DNA of 64,000 nt from Acinetobacter sp. B51(2017). GTDB lineage: Bacteria > Pseudomonadota > Gammaproteobacteria > Pseudomonadales > Moraxellaceae. Location of the stretch: NCBI RefSeq assembly GCF_003711395.1, contig NZ_PJRJ01000005.1:1-64000 (forward strand), given 5' to 3'. The translations under genes and the position numbers were made by a program. Numbering within the stretch: position 1 is the first letter of the stretch; the number at the start of each line of letters is the position of its first letter. Shown here in pieces: positions 53,548 through 64,000 of this stretch. Under the pieces are notes generated by a model. That model was not told where the DNA came from and ran no database searches. It worked only from the letters and a program-made list of their open reading frames with translations.

Positions 53548-54951
53548 ATGTTTGATACCTTAACAGAACGACTCACGCAGAGTTTAAGAAATGTTACTGG
53601 CTCAGGGCAGCTAACCGAAGACAATATTAAAGATACGCTACGTGAAGTGCGTATGGCACTTCTTGAAGCCGATGTGGCGTTACCTGTAACTCGTGAGTTT
53701 ATCGCGAAAGTTAAGGAAGAAGCATTGGGTCAAGAAGTGATGACACAGTTGTCACCTGGCCAAGCCTTCGTCAAAATCGTCTATGACGAATTGACCAAAA
53801 TGATGGGTGCTGCTAACGAAACCTTAGACTTACAAGCAAAACCACCGGTGGTGATTTTACTTGCAGGTTTACAAGGTGCGGGTAAAACTACAACTGCGGC
53901 AAAACTTGCGCGTTTCTTACAAGAACGCCAAAAGAAAAAAGTCGCTATGGTTTCTGCCGACGTTTACCGTCCAGCGGCAATTAAACAGCTACAAACCGTA
54001 GCCGGCGAAGTAGGCGCGATTTTCTTTGAATCAAGCGCAGACGAAAACCCAATTACGATTGCTAACCGCGCCATCGAACAAGCAAAAATTCAATTTGCCG
54101 ATGTGTTAATTGTCGATACTGCAGGTCGTCTGCATATTGATGACGACATGATGGACGAAATTAAAGACTTACACGCTGCAATTAGCCCAACTGAAACCTT
54201 ATTCGTGGTTGATGCCATGACAGGTCAGGATGCGGCCAATACAGCCAAAGCCTTTAATGATGCGTTACCATTAACCGGTGTGATTTTAACTAAAACTGAT
54301 GGTGATGCCCGCGGTGGTGCGGCACTGTCTGTACGTGCCATTACCGGTAAGCCAATTAAATTCTTAGGTATGGGTGAAAAACTCGATGCCTTAGAGCCAT
54401 TCCATCCTGAGCGTGTGGCACAGCGTATCTTAGGTATGGGTGACGTACTTTCTTTAGTCGAAGAAGTAGAACGCAAAATCGACAAAGAAAAAGCCGAAAA
54501 AATGGCGCAAAAATTGCAAAAAGGCGGTAGCTTCAACTTTGAAGATATGCTGATGCAATTTGAGCAAATGAATAAAATGGGCGGCATGATGGGCTTCTTA
54601 GATAAGTTGCCAGGCATGAGCAATTCAGGTATTCAAGACGCGATTGCGCAAGCCAATCCTGAAAAGCAAGTCAAAAAAATGCAAGCTATTATTCAGTCAA
54701 TGACGGTCAAAGAGCGTCGTAACCCAGATCTCATGAACCCAAGTCGTAAAAAACGTATTGCGGCAGGTTGCGGTATGGATGTGGTTGAAGTCAATAAACT
54801 GATTAAACAGCATGCACAGATGGCGAAAATGATGAAGAAATTTGCGAACCCATCGGGTATGGCAAAAATGATGAAATCATTATCGGGTCTGCAAAAGCAA
54901 TTTGGCGGCGGTGGCATGGGCCCACTGTTTGGCAATAAAGATCCAAAATAA
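53548..54951 (+). CDS. ffh: Signal recognition particle protein Ffh
   Basis: Ffh with 4.5S RNA brings nascent membrane proteins to FtsY. The 467-residue protein has the N domain (about 1-85), the G domain with GLQGAGKTTTAAKLA (about 107), DTAGRLHID, TKTDGDARGGAAL and the M domain (about 300-467) rich in Met (MLMQFEQMNKMGGMMGFL) with ERRNPDLMNPSRKKRIAAG as RNA-binding stretch. A terminator overlaps the stop. Strong conservation leaves no doubt. Confidence 0.97.
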   Translation: MFDTLTERLTQSLRNVTGSGQLTEDNIKDTLREVRMALLEADVALPVTREFIAKVKEEALGQEVMTQLSPGQAFVKIVYDELTKMMGAANETLDLQAKPPVVILLAGLQGAGKTTTAAKLARFLQERQKKKVAMVSADVYRPAAIKQLQTVAGEVGAIFFESSADENPITIANRAIEQAKIQFADVLIVDTAGRLHIDDDMMDEIKDLHAAISPTETLFVVDAMTGQDAANTAKAFNDALPLTGVILTKTDGDARGGAALSVRAITGKPIKFLGMGEKLDALEPFHPERVAQRILGMGDVLSLVEEVERKIDKEKAEKMAQKLQKGGSFNFEDMLMQFEQMNKMGGMMGFLDKLPGMSNSGIQDAIAQANPEKQVKKMQAIIQSMTVKERRNPDLMNPSRKKRIAAGCGMDVVEVNKLIKQHAQMAKMMKKFANPSGMAKMMKSLSGLQKQFGGGGMGPLFGNKDPK

Positions 54952-54979
54952 AAAAAAGGCGCATTGAGCGCCTTTTTTT
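54951..54979. terminator. ffh / coaX bidirectional terminator
   Basis: AAAAAAAGGCGC pairs with GCGCCTTTTTTT around a short loop, between convergent ffh and coaX. Confidence 0.92.
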
Positions 54980-54998
54980 ATGCTGTATATTCAGTATT

Positions 54999-55742
54999 TT
55001 AAACTGTGCTGTCAGGATGCTGGGCAAAAAAGTACTGTAAGCCTTTGAGTAATAAATCATGCTCAATGCGCGGCTGATATGCTTTTAAATATTCTGCAAA
55101 TAAAGGTGCATCACCACCGGTCAATACCAGCTCGCGTGGTGAGCTTTGCAAAACTTTCTCAATACTACTGACTAAGCCCAACAAAATGCCATGATGCACG
55201 GCATCAATGGTATTACGTCCGGGGTTTAAATTATCAAAAGCAGCATCTGGAATTTTAATGCCTTTGGTGTTTTGAATTAAGGCATCACGTTGCAAATAAA
55301 GATTCGGCAAAATATAGCCGCCCAAATGCTGTAAACCATCGGCTAAATCAATAGTTAAGGCTGTACCGCAGCTAATCACGCAATATTTTTTATGCGGATC
55401 TTTGGCAACCGCCAAGACTTGTAGCCAACGGTCAATCCCCAGTTGCTGCGGCACATCATAACCGCATTGTAAACCGGCATATTCTGCTTGAACTTGAGCA
55501 CAAATCACGGGAACTTTCAAGCGATTTAATAGCTTGCGAATGCGTTGATTTGATTCTAAATCGAGTACAGAAGACACGCCGACACTTTGGATATTCAGCT
55601 TTTTAAAATGCTGCATTAAACCCAACAGTAAATCGGCAGGCGATTGCAAATGCATTTCTGCGCCGTGTTCAATAATGTTATTGTCTTGGGTAATCCAATA
55701 CTTGAGTCGAGTGTTACCAATATCGAGCCACAATTTTTTCAT
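54999..55742 (-). CDS. coaX: Type III pantothenate kinase
   Basis: CoaX does the first step of coenzyme A synthesis, phosphorylating pantothenate. The 247-residue protein has the ASKHA start [13 protein letters not shown] (P-loop-like phosphate-1 motif with Asp), [21 protein letters not shown] and GGYILPN, and LTGGDAPL at the end. This is the type insensitive to CoA feedback. It overlaps the birA stop by ATGA, so the two are co-translated. Confidence 0.94.
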   Translation of the reverse strand: MKKLWLDIGNTRLKYWITQDNNIIEHGAEMHLQSPADLLLGLMQHFKKLNIQSVGVSSVLDLESNQRIRKLLNRLKVPVICAQVQAEYAGLQCGYDVPQQLGIDRWLQVLAVAKDPHKKYCVISCGTALTIDLADGLQHLGGYILPNLYLQRDALIQNTKGIKIPDAAFDNLNPGRNTIDAVHHGILLGLVSSIEKVLQSSPRELVLTGGDAPLFAEYLKAYQPRIEHDLLLKGLQYFFAQHPDSTV

Positions 55743-56497
55743 GCTGGGGTCTCATTTAAACGTAAACGTCCTTGATAAAAATATTGTATGCCTTGTTCAG
55801 TTTGGATACTGACTGCACCATCATTTTCAATGCCTAAAAATATGCCATTTATCACGCCATTGACATGCTCAAACAGGACATGTTGCTGTTTAAATGCAGC
55901 ATGATGGTTAAAACGCGCGGCTAAATTTTGGCAGCGATGGTCAAACCATTGTCCTGCTTGTTGAATGGCGACATACAGTTCGCTAATCAAATCCACGCGT
56001 GAGGTATTGGTTAAACCCAATGTGGTCAGTGCTGTTGCCGTTTGGTCAATCTGCTCAGATGCAACGGGGTCAATATTGAGCCCGACACCCACGACAACTT
56101 GCTGTGGTGAAATCGGCTCAATTAAAATACCGCCCCATTTGCCTTGTAAGCTGTATAAATCGTTGGGCCATTTAATTTGTAAATCTAAGTCACGTAAACT
56201 TGGCATTTGTAGGATATTTAACGCAATTTCTAAGGCTAAACGCCCATCTAATGCTGTGTTTAAATTCAGCAACGTGCTTAAATAAATGTTGCCCACAGGC
56301 GATACCCATTGACGTTGGCGTTGACCACGCCCTGCGGTTTGTTGGTGACTACACACCAAGATGCTCTGTATGCCTTTTTGAGCAATTTCCCGCACATCAT
56401 CATTGGTTGATTGGGTAATTGGTTTCACCAACAATACTTCTGGGTGTTGTCCGAGCTGTTGTAAACGTTGCTGTAGCTGGCGAGTTTCTAAATCCAT
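55739..56497 (-). CDS. birA: Biotin protein ligase BirA (without HTH domain)
   Basis: BirA activates biotin as biotinyl-AMP and attaches it to the acetyl-CoA carboxylase carrier protein. The 252-residue protein has TNDDVREIA, the biotin loop [13 protein letters not shown] (family GRGRRG), KWPNDLY and GGILIEP. It begins almost directly at the catalytic domain, so it lacks the N-terminal DNA-binding domain of E. coli BirA and is only an enzyme, not a repressor. It forms an operon with coaX. Confidence 0.94.
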   Translation of the reverse strand: MDLETRQLQQRLQQLGQHPEVLLVKPITQSTNDDVREIAQKGIQSILVCSHQQTAGRGQRQRQWVSPVGNIYLSTLLNLNTALDGRLALEIALNILQMPSLRDLDLQIKWPNDLYSLQGKWGGILIEPISPQQVVVGVGLNIDPVASEQIDQTATALTTLGLTNTSRVDLISELYVAIQQAGQWFDHRCQNLAARFNHHAAFKQQHVLFEHVNGVINGIFLGIENDGAVSIQTEQGIQYFYQGRLRLNETPA

Positions 56498-56525
56498 TTA
56501 ATTTTAAATTGAGTAAAAAAGTCTT

Positions 56526-57329
56526 ATGGAGTTAATCACATATTTATTGATTGGCGCAATTGCAGGATTTGCCGCAGGTTTATTTGGCGTGGGTGGTGGC
56601 TTAATTATTGTGCCCATTTTATTTATTGTGTTTAGCCAAGCAGGTTTTGACCCCAGTGTCATTATGCATATGGCTGTAGGCACGTCACTGGCAACCATTA
56701 TTGTCACCTCAATCAGCTCAGTGACTGCTCATCATAAAAAAGGTGCGGTGCTTTGGCAGGTGTTTAAAAACTTAGCACCGGGTTTAGTGTTGGGTTCGTT
56801 TTTAGGCGCAGGCATTGCTGATTATTTATCAGGTCAGGGCTTACAACTGATCATTGGTGCTTTTGCGCTGTGGGTCGGCTATCGGATGTTTAGCGGTGCC
56901 AAAGCAGCAGTGGATAGCTCTAAAGTTTTGCCAAGTCCAACAAGACAAATGCTGGCAGGTGGTGGCATTGGCATCGCTTCAGCCATTTTTGGTATTGGCG
57001 GTGGTAGCTTAACCGTTCCTTATTTAAATAAGCATGGCATGGTGATGCAACAAGCCGTCGCAACTTCAGCAGCGTGTGGTTTACCGATTGCCATTGCCGG
57101 TGCGCTTGGTTTTATGTGGTTTGGTGCGAACAGTAGCGTAACGATCCCCAATACCATTGGTTATGTGCACCTTTATGCTTTTATTGGCATTAGTGTCATG
57201 AGCTTTATCACGGCAAAACTAGGCGCTAAGGTTGCACATCGTTTATCGCCTGCGATGCTCAAACGTTGTTTTGCCAGCTTACTCACCTGTGTGGGGCTGT
57301 ATTTTATCTATCAAGCTATGCTGGCATAA
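56526..57329 (+). CDS. TauE/SafE-family permease (TSUP)
   Basis: A 267-residue membrane protein with about eight helices. Two internal repeats carry the family marks GLFGVGGGLIIVPIL (about 19-33) and AIFGIGGGSLTVPYL (about 154-168). TSUP proteins export sulfite or sulfoacetate, or move other small anions. Substrate unknown; it does not touch cysI in this window. The ATG is 29 bp from the divergent birA start. Confidence 0.92.
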   Translation: MELITYLLIGAIAGFAAGLFGVGGGLIIVPILFIVFSQAGFDPSVIMHMAVGTSLATIIVTSISSVTAHHKKGAVLWQVFKNLAPGLVLGSFLGAGIADYLSGQGLQLIIGAFALWVGYRMFSGAKAAVDSSKVLPSPTRQMLAGGGIGIASAIFGIGGGSLTVPYLNKHGMVMQQAVATSAACGLPIAIAGALGFMWFGANSSVTIPNTIGYVHLYAFIGISVMSFITAKLGAKVAHRLSPAMLKRCFASLLTCVGLYFIYQAMLA

Positions 57330-57364
57330 AATAAAAGTGCATCTAATGAGTATTGTTGGTTAAA

Positions 57365-57390
57365 ATGGCGGCAAATTATTTTACCGCCAT
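57365..57390 (+). promoter_or_regulatory. Inverted repeat upstream of the GntR gene
   Basis: ATGGCGG (57365-57371) and CCGCCAT (57384-57390) form a perfect inverted repeat with a 12-nt spacer, 19 bp before the GntR start. It could be the operator of the regulator itself or a leader hairpin. Confidence 0.45.
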
Positions 57391-57408
57391 AACAACAACA
57401 GGATCACT

Positions 57409-58104
57409 ATGCCACAACATGAGGGCAGTAGCTTGGCACAGCAGATCGCTGAGCACATCGCAAAACAAATTATTCAGGGTGAATTGGTTGAAGGTGAGCG
57501 TATTCAAGAATTACGCATTGCAGAAGAACTTAAGGTGAGCCGTGGTTCGGTACGCGAAGCCTTATTATTATTAGAACGTACCCATTTGATTGCGATTTTT
57601 CCACGTCGCGGTGCAATTGTCACCGAAATGTCGAGTAGCCAAGTCAGTGCCTTATTTGAAACGCTGAGTTTGGTGTTGGGGCAAGTTGCCACCAATATGA
57701 GTGTAGATTTAAGCATCTCGCAGAAAATGTACTTAACACAGCTCGAACAGCAATTACATGATTATGTCGATCACAGCGATATCGAGCATTTTTATGATGC
57801 GATCTTCTTTTGCTTTTTAGATTGTGTGCAAGCTGAGCGCTATTTATATTTGGGCAAATTTTACCAAGAGTTATTGCCCAGCCTAAGACGCTGCTATTTT
57901 TTAACCTTAAATACCGCCAAGTATGAGCTTGAACAATCCGAAGCGCAGTTTAAATTGGTGATTGCTGCAATTTTAAGCCAAAAATCGCAACAAGCCACTT
58001 TATTTATGCACGATTTTTGCCGACACTTGCAACAGCTTGTGTTGCAGTCGCTGACACGAATGAAACAAATTGAATTGGCCTGGGCAAGACGTTCACGGCG
58101 GTAA
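57409..58104 (+). CDS. GntR-family transcriptional regulator (FadR/FCD group)
   Basis: A 231-residue regulator. The winged helix-turn-helix (about 8-75) has IAKQIIQGELVEGERI, RIAEELKVSRGSVREALLLLE and IAIFPRRGAIV. The C-terminal all-helical FCD domain (about 90-220) includes YLTQLEQQLHDYV and a typical QATLFMHDFCRHLQQLVLQS end. Effector and target unknown; self-control through the upstream inverted repeat is possible. It is followed by smc with a 10-bp gap. Confidence 0.88.
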   Translation: MPQHEGSSLAQQIAEHIAKQIIQGELVEGERIQELRIAEELKVSRGSVREALLLLERTHLIAIFPRRGAIVTEMSSSQVSALFETLSLVLGQVATNMSVDLSISQKMYLTQLEQQLHDYVDHSDIEHFYDAIFFCFLDCVQAERYLYLGKFYQELLPSLRRCYFLTLNTAKYELEQSEAQFKLVIAAILSQKSQQATLFMHDFCRHLQQLVLQSLTRMKQIELAWARRSRR

Positions 58105-58114
58105 TTAGGACATT

Positions 58115-61100
58115 ATGCGTTTAAGCAGTTTAAAACTTTCCGGCTTTAAATCATTTGCCGACAGTAGCACCTTAAATTTTAAAGCCAACCGTACTGCGGT
58201 GGTGGGTCCTAATGGCTGTGGTAAATCCAATGTGATTGATGCTATTCGTTGGGTGATGGGTGAGTCGAGCGCGCGGCAATTGCGTGGCGGTAGCATGCAA
58301 GATGTGATCTTTACCGGCGCCGCCAAACGTAAGCCTGTGGGGATGGCCAGCGTAGAGTTACGCTTTGACAATACCTATGGCAAATTAGGTGGCATGTATA
58401 ATGCCTATAATGAATTGTCTGTACGTCGTCAGGTCAATCGTGACGGTAAATCTGAATACTTTTTAAATGGCACCAAATGTCGCCGCCGTGATATTACCGA
58501 TATTTTCTTAGGCACCGGTTTAGGCCCGCGCTCTTATGCCATTATTGAACAAGGCATGATTAACCGTTTAGTAGATGCTAAACCTGAAGAAATGCGGGTC
58601 TATATCGAAGAAGCGGCAGGGGTTTCGCGTTATCAAGCGCGTCGCCGTGAAACCTTAAATCATCTCGAACATACCACGCAAAATTTAGCGCGTTTAGAAG
58701 ATATTCGTCTAGAACTCAGTAGCCAACTGAAAACCCTCAAACGCCAAGCCGAAGCTGCACTGCAATATAAGCAACTTGAAGCCAGTATTCGTAGCCTAAA
58801 AATTGAAGTGTTGTCATTTCAATATGGCAAAAGCATGCAGTTGCAACAAGAATATACTCATGAGATGAACAGCTTAGGTGATCAATTTAAGTTAGTACGC
58901 TCAGAACTCACGACACTTGAGCATGATTTAACGGCAACCAGTGCGCTGTTTCAGCGTTTAATGCAGCAATCCATGCCATTACAACAAAATTGGCAAAGTG
59001 CAGAGCAAAAATTAGCTGAGCTAAAAAGCCAATTGCAACAAAAACAGCAGCTCATTAGTCAAAATCAGGCCACTTTAAGCCAACTCACGCTACAAAAAGC
59101 ACAAAGCCAAGAGCGTTTACAGTTAATAGATGTGCAACTTGAAACTTTAATTGAGCAACAAGCGCATTATCAAGCTGAACAGTTACAAGCAGAACAGCAG
59201 AGCCATGCTGCAGAGCAACACTACAGCACACTAAAAGCGCAACAGCAGCAATTGCAAAGCCAATACCAAAGCGTGAAAGCACAAGTTGAACGTCAGCAAC
59301 AACAACAGTTGCACATGCGTAGTCAAGTTGAACAGCTCAACAAAACCATCGAGCGCCAACAGCAACATCATGACATGTTACAAGCGCAAGCCGCCGCTTT
59401 AACAGAACATGATCAACAGCTAGAAATCGCTGCTTTACAAGCTGAACATCAAGATTTAAATATCAGTGTATTGCAGCTGACAGAAAAACTCACATACAGC
59501 CAAAGCGTATTAGCTAACTTAGAAAATGCAGAACGTGATTTACAGCAGCAGTTACAAAGCTACCAAAATCAAATTCAATTGTTACAGCGTGAACAGCAGC
59601 AATTAAACAAAGCTTTACCTAAACTGAGTCAAAATGATTCAAAGGGTCAGACCTTAATGCAAGTTTTACAACTTGCTGAGGCGGCTAAGCCTTATGCGCA
59701 TTGGCTAGAAAAGCTATTCAGCAGTTGGTTAGGTAGTCAGCTTGTGGCTGCAGAGGGTGAGTTTGCCGAGGATATTGCACGGCAGATCAAAGCATCTGAT
59801 TCCGCACCCATTCAGCTTGCGGGTTTAATGCCTTTAACCGATTGGGTCATTGCACCAAAGCATTCACTCTGGGCAAATATTGCCATTGCAGAACATTTAG
59901 CCCAAGCCCTGACATTACAAAAGCAGCTTGGCACAGGGCAGAGTATTTTAAGCTTAGATGGTTATCATATTGGACCAGATTGGTTGGTTGCACTGGATTA
60001 TGAGCAAGCGCAAGTGTCCGGTTTAAGCCAACGTTTGCGTTTAGATGAAATTGAGCAAGAAATTGCGCATTTAAACCAAGAAGTTGCGGCATTAAAGCCA
60101 CGTCGTGCTGATAATCTCAATCAGTTATCGGCGGCTAAAGTGAGCCTGAAAGCACAGCAAACCGCTTTAAGCACGGCACAAGCCGAGCAGCACCAAATTA
60201 GTTTGGAAATTGTGAAGCAGCAAACAGCACTCCAAGCCTTTGCCCTGCAAGCCGAGCAGTTACAACAGCAAATCGGCAAACTTGCTGAGCAACTTGAAGA
60301 AGATGCCATGCAGCGTGATGATCTAGAGATTGATCTGCACGCCGTGACGATGAAGCTTGAGCAACAGCAGCCAGAATATAAAACCTTGCAATTTCAGTTT
60401 GATGAATGCAGCAATGCCTTAGACGAGGCACAGCAACAGTGCACAGTGGCGCAGCATGCTTTAGAGGCAGCCACGCGTCGTTGCCAAGACGTGCAGCAAC
60501 AAGTAGGTTTGTTAGAAAAAGATGCGTCGTTCTTAACTGAACAACAAAAGCAGATTGTGAGCCAAATACAGCAAGCAAGCAGCTTTGTCGCACCACTAAC
60601 AGGTGAGTTACCCGATTTAAGCGCTGCCGTAGAACAGCAGCAGATCTTGGCAAGTGATTTGCAAGCACAATGGCTGACTTGGCAACAAGAGCTAAATGCA
60701 GTGCAAGGCAAACAACAACATTTAACTCAAAGTAGACAGCACGCACAGCAGCAAGACGAACAATTGCGTCAAGCCCTAGAAGATAAACGTTTGGCATGGC
60801 AAGCTGCCAAATCTGATACGGCACATTATGCCGCGCAGTTGCAGGAAATGGCGGCTGAACCTGTCAGTGCTGCATTTGATCTAACCGATAAGCAACAGGC
60901 ACTTGAACAAGCACAGCAAAAATTTGCCAAATTAGGTGCAGTCAATTTAGCGGCATCTGAAGAATATGAGCAGGTTGCAGCGCGTTATGATGAACTGAAA
61001 CATCAAATGCAAGACCTTGAAAACACGGTTGAGCAGTTGCAATCTGCCATGAAAAGCATTGATCAAGAAACCCGTAAATTATTTATGGATACCTTTGATC

Positions 61101-61549
61101 GGGTCAATCATGAGCTTGCGAGCTTGTTTCCCAAAGTATTTAATGGCGGTGAGGCGAGTTTAAGTCTTGAATCAGACTGGCAGTCGGGTGTAAAACTAAT
61201 GGCGCGACCACCGGGCAAACGTAATAGCTCTTTGGCTTTACTGTCAGGTGGCGAAAAAGCTTTAACCGCCTTGGCGCTGGTGTTTGCGATCTTTAGACTT
61301 AATCCTGCACCGTTTTGTGTATTGGATGAAGTCGATGCACCACTCGATGATGCCAATGTTGGACGCTTTTGTAATCTAGTCAAAGAGCTGTCCGAACAGG
61401 TACAATTTATTTATATTACCCATAATAAGCTTGCAATGACGATGGCAACAGATTTATTAGGTGTCACCATGCCGGAACCGGGGGCATCCAAATTAGTCAC
61501 TGTCAACTTAGAACAGGCAGAAGAATACAGTTTAGTCGCGGAGTCATAG
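58115..61549 (+). CDS. smc: Chromosome segregation protein SMC
   Basis: SMC folds and compacts the chromosome with ScpAB. The 1144-residue protein has an ATP-binding head half with Walker A GPNGCGKSN (about 31-39), two long coiled coils very rich in Gln, a hinge (about 520-630) around SQLVAAEGEFAEDIARQIKAS, and a C-terminal head half with the signature ALLSGGEKALTALALVFA (about 1042) and Walker B VLDEVDAPLDDAN. The unusual Gln load in the coils is a trait of this genus. zipA starts on the next base after its stop. Confidence 0.97.
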   Translation: MRLSSLKLSGFKSFADSSTLNFKANRTAVVGPNGCGKSNVIDAIRWVMGESSARQLRGGSMQDVIFTGAAKRKPVGMASVELRFDNTYGKLGGMYNAYNELSVRRQVNRDGKSEYFLNGTKCRRRDITDIFLGTGLGPRSYAIIEQGMINRLVDAKPEEMRVYIEEAAGVSRYQARRRETLNHLEHTTQNLARLEDIRLELSSQLKTLKRQAEAALQYKQLEASIRSLKIEVLSFQYGKSMQLQQEYTHEMNSLGDQFKLVRSELTTLEHDLTATSALFQRLMQQSMPLQQNWQSAEQKLAELKSQLQQKQQLISQNQATLSQLTLQKAQSQERLQLIDVQLETLIEQQAHYQAEQLQAEQQSHAAEQHYSTLKAQQQQLQSQYQSVKAQVERQQQQQLHMRSQVEQLNKTIERQQQHHDMLQAQAAALTEHDQQLEIAALQAEHQDLNISVLQLTEKLTYSQSVLANLENAERDLQQQLQSYQNQIQLLQREQQQLNKALPKLSQNDSKGQTLMQVLQLAEAAKPYAHWLEKLFSSWLGSQLVAAEGEFAEDIARQIKASDSAPIQLAGLMPLTDWVIAPKHSLWANIAIAEHLAQALTLQKQLGTGQSILSLDGYHIGPDWLVALDYEQAQVSGLSQRLRLDEIEQEIAHLNQEVAALKPRRADNLNQLSAAKVSLKAQQTALSTAQAEQHQISLEIVKQQTALQAFALQAEQLQQQIGKLAEQLEEDAMQRDDLEIDLHAVTMKLEQQQPEYKTLQFQFDECSNALDEAQQQCTVAQHALEAATRRCQDVQQQVGLLEKDASFLTEQQKQIVSQIQQASSFVAPLTGELPDLSAAVEQQQILASDLQAQWLTWQQELNAVQGKQQHLTQSRQHAQQQDEQLRQALEDKRLAWQAAKSDTAHYAAQLQEMAAEPVSAAFDLTDKQQALEQAQQKFAKLGAVNLAASEEYEQVAARYDELKHQMQDLENTVEQLQSAMKSIDQETRKLFMDTFDRVNHELASLFPKVFNGGEASLSLESDWQSGVKLMARPPGKRNSSLALLSGGEKALTALALVFAIFRLNPAPFCVLDEVDAPLDDANVGRFCNLVKELSEQVQFIYITHNKLAMTMATDLLGVTMPEPGASKLVTVNLEQAEEYSLVAES

Positions 61550-62503
61550 ATGGAAATCACCACAATTGTTGGTATTGTTGTCGCCATTATTATTATTGGT
61601 GTTGGTTTAAAAATGGTGCTTAGAAAAAGTAATGACGCAGCGCCATCTTTAGATTCTGAACTACATATTAACCAAGAAAGTCAGCAACCTGTTATTCCAC
61701 GGCATGTACGTGACCAGCTACAAGCAGAAACACCGGTAAGCGTATCTGATCGTGATAGCACTATTTCGACCTCTGCACCAACAGCAGCAGAAGCTGAAGC
61801 AGTTGCAGTAAACCCTGAAGCAACAATACTTGAGGCTGAACCGACTGCGAAAGCGGAAACAACCACTGCTGTGCCTGAAACAACGCCAAGTCCTGTAGTT
61901 GCAAGCCAGCAGTCAGAACCCGCTTTAGAAGAGCAGCCAAAGTCAGAAAAATCGGCTGAATTTAGCTTAAATAGCAACATCGAAAAAGCTGAAATTGCTG
62001 AATTTTCCGATGAAAGCAGTATCTTAGATGCGCATTTACATGAGCAACAGTTGGTAGATGAGGAAAGCGCTTTAGCCACAGCAGAAGATTTTGTGGCCTT
62101 AAATGTTTATCCTGAGCGTCGTTTATTAACGGGTGAAAAAACTTTAAAAGTGTTAATGAAATACGGTTTACGTTATGGCGAAATGGCCTGTTTCCACCGT
62201 TATAACGAAGATGGCACAAAACTATTATTCTCGGTGTTACAAGTGACCGACGAAGGTGCATCAGGCTTTGATTTAGAAGCACTATCAACAGAAGAAGTCA
62301 AAGGTTTAGCGTTCTTCTTAGCATTGCCGCATAACGATGTGCAAAATGCCTTTGATACCATGGTAAGTATTTCAGGTCTGATTGCGCGTGAAATTGAGGG
62401 CACAGTTTATGATCAAAATAATCAAGAATTTACCCCACAATTACGCGAGCATTGGCGTCATCAAGCGATTGACTATCGTTCAGGGCAAGCTGCACAAGGC
62501 TAA
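61550..62503 (+). CDS. zipA: Cell division protein ZipA
   Basis: ZipA anchors FtsZ to the inner membrane and helps start septation. The 317-residue protein has an N-terminal transmembrane helix (about 4-26, ITTIVGIVVAIIIIGVGLKM), a long Pro/Ala/Glu/Thr-rich linker (about 35-170) and the C-terminal FtsZ-binding domain from about 185 (FVALNVYPERRLLTGEKTL and MACFHRYNEDG). It starts on the base after the smc stop, so translation is coupled. The linker is low complexity, as usual. Confidence 0.94.
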   Translation: MEITTIVGIVVAIIIIGVGLKMVLRKSNDAAPSLDSELHINQESQQPVIPRHVRDQLQAETPVSVSDRDSTISTSAPTAAEAEAVAVNPEATILEAEPTAKAETTTAVPETTPSPVVASQQSEPALEEQPKSEKSAEFSLNSNIEKAEIAEFSDESSILDAHLHEQQLVDEESALATAEDFVALNVYPERRLLTGEKTLKVLMKYGLRYGEMACFHRYNEDGTKLLFSVLQVTDEGASGFDLEALSTEEVKGLAFFLALPHNDVQNAFDTMVSISGLIAREIEGTVYDQNNQEFTPQLREHWRHQAIDYRSGQAAQG

Positions 62504-62511
62504 ATCCTGAA

Positions 62512-62540
62512 TTGAAACCCATCGCGACGGTTTTTATAAT
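62512..62540 (+). promoter_or_regulatory. ligA promoter
   Basis: TTGAAA (62512-62517) and TATAAT (62535-62540) are 17 bp apart, a near-consensus sigma70 promoter just after the zipA stop. Transcription would begin near 62547. Confidence 0.7.
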
Positions 62541-62561
62541 AGTGTAGATAAATGATGTTTA

Positions 62562-62583
62562 GGGCGGGCAACCGCCCTTTTTT
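62562..62583 (+). terminator. Terminator-like hairpin before ligA
   Basis: GGGCGG pairs with CCGCCC around a GCAA tetraloop and six T follow. It is 13 bp before the ligA start and 15 bp after the predicted ligA transcription start, so it can end the smc-zipA transcript and could attenuate ligA. Confidence 0.75.
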
Positions 62584-62590
62584 ATGGTGA

Positions 62591-64000
<1,410 letters not shown>

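Noticed and set aside
58971..59330. CAG/CAA-rich stretch in smc as a simple repeat
   Set aside because: It codes the normal Gln-rich coiled coil and is not a perfect tandem repeat.
60198..60824. 208-codon ORF antisense to smc
   Set aside because: Its length comes from the Gln-rich coiled-coil codons of smc read backward; no ribosome site or domain.

Overview
The window is ordinary chromosomal core sequence from a gamma-proteobacterium, almost certainly an Acinetobacter species (Moraxellaceae). The base composition looks AT-rich, around 40% G+C by eye. The evidence for the genus is an OmpA of the Acinetobacter OmpA38 type, the pdxA-rsmA-apaH cluster without surA or apaG, the smc-zipA-ligA cluster, and a diaminopimelate-binding OmpA_C domain whose key residues sit two positions from the AbOmpA numbering. 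I see no prophage, integrase, transposase, CRISPR array, toxin-antitoxin pair or tRNA gene. Most genes are about 10 to 100 bp apart and many are closed by strong intrinsic terminators.

Layout. 1-442: the 3' end of a 23S rRNA, a structured spacer, a complete 5S rRNA and its terminator. 507-2692: a membrane diguanylate cyclase and a small ankyrin protein. 2870-5830 (mostly minus strand): sspA-sspB plus an unknown membrane gene, a 31-codon membrane microprotein on the plus strand, then rplM-rpsI with a hairpin leader. 5995-8669: pdxA-rsmA-apaH. 8668-15352: lrgA-lrgB, hflX, an acyltransferase, a phospholipase-D lipoprotein and a metallophosphoesterase. 15325-24361: an MHS transporter, hemolysin-III protein, methyltransferase, GNAT, an AraC regulator divergent from a CoA-transferase, and the sulfite reductase cysI with its DUF934 partner. 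24375-36019: an SMR protein, an orphan pseudopilin, ompA, a C39-like protein, a hydrolase, two permeases flanking rsmC, typA/bipA, mscL, a parvulin and mutM. 36020-47272: an OprB-type porin, an OYE-type oxidoreductase, an AEC transporter, a Sel1 protein, a divergent NCS1 permease/racemase pair, ygfZ, rluA, rraB, yjdM, an orphan CHMI isomerase and an NTF2-like protein. 47360-53409: an AI-2E exporter fused to a GAF domain, a DUF1176 protein, dusC, a 38-codon membrane microprotein, a secreted beta-helix-like repeat protein and ypjD. 53548-64000: ffh, birA-coaX, a TauE-type permease, a GntR regulator, smc, zipA and a truncated ligA.

Together the genes cover translation (rRNA, S9, L13, RsmA, RsmC, DusC, RluA, HflX, BipA, Ffh), cofactor supply (pdxA, coaX, birA, ygfZ), envelope (OmpA, OprB, LrgAB, MscL, the phospholipase-D lipoprotein), DNA maintenance and division (smc, zipA, ligA, mutM) and small-molecule transport. 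No clear novel defence or mobile system is present. The most interesting signals are small: two unlisted membrane microproteins, a periodic secreted protein, an SMR protein with Asp at the essential Glu site, an exporter-GAF fusion, a terminator-like hairpin between a strong promoter and ligA, and the leader hairpins of rplM, ompA and the GntR gene.
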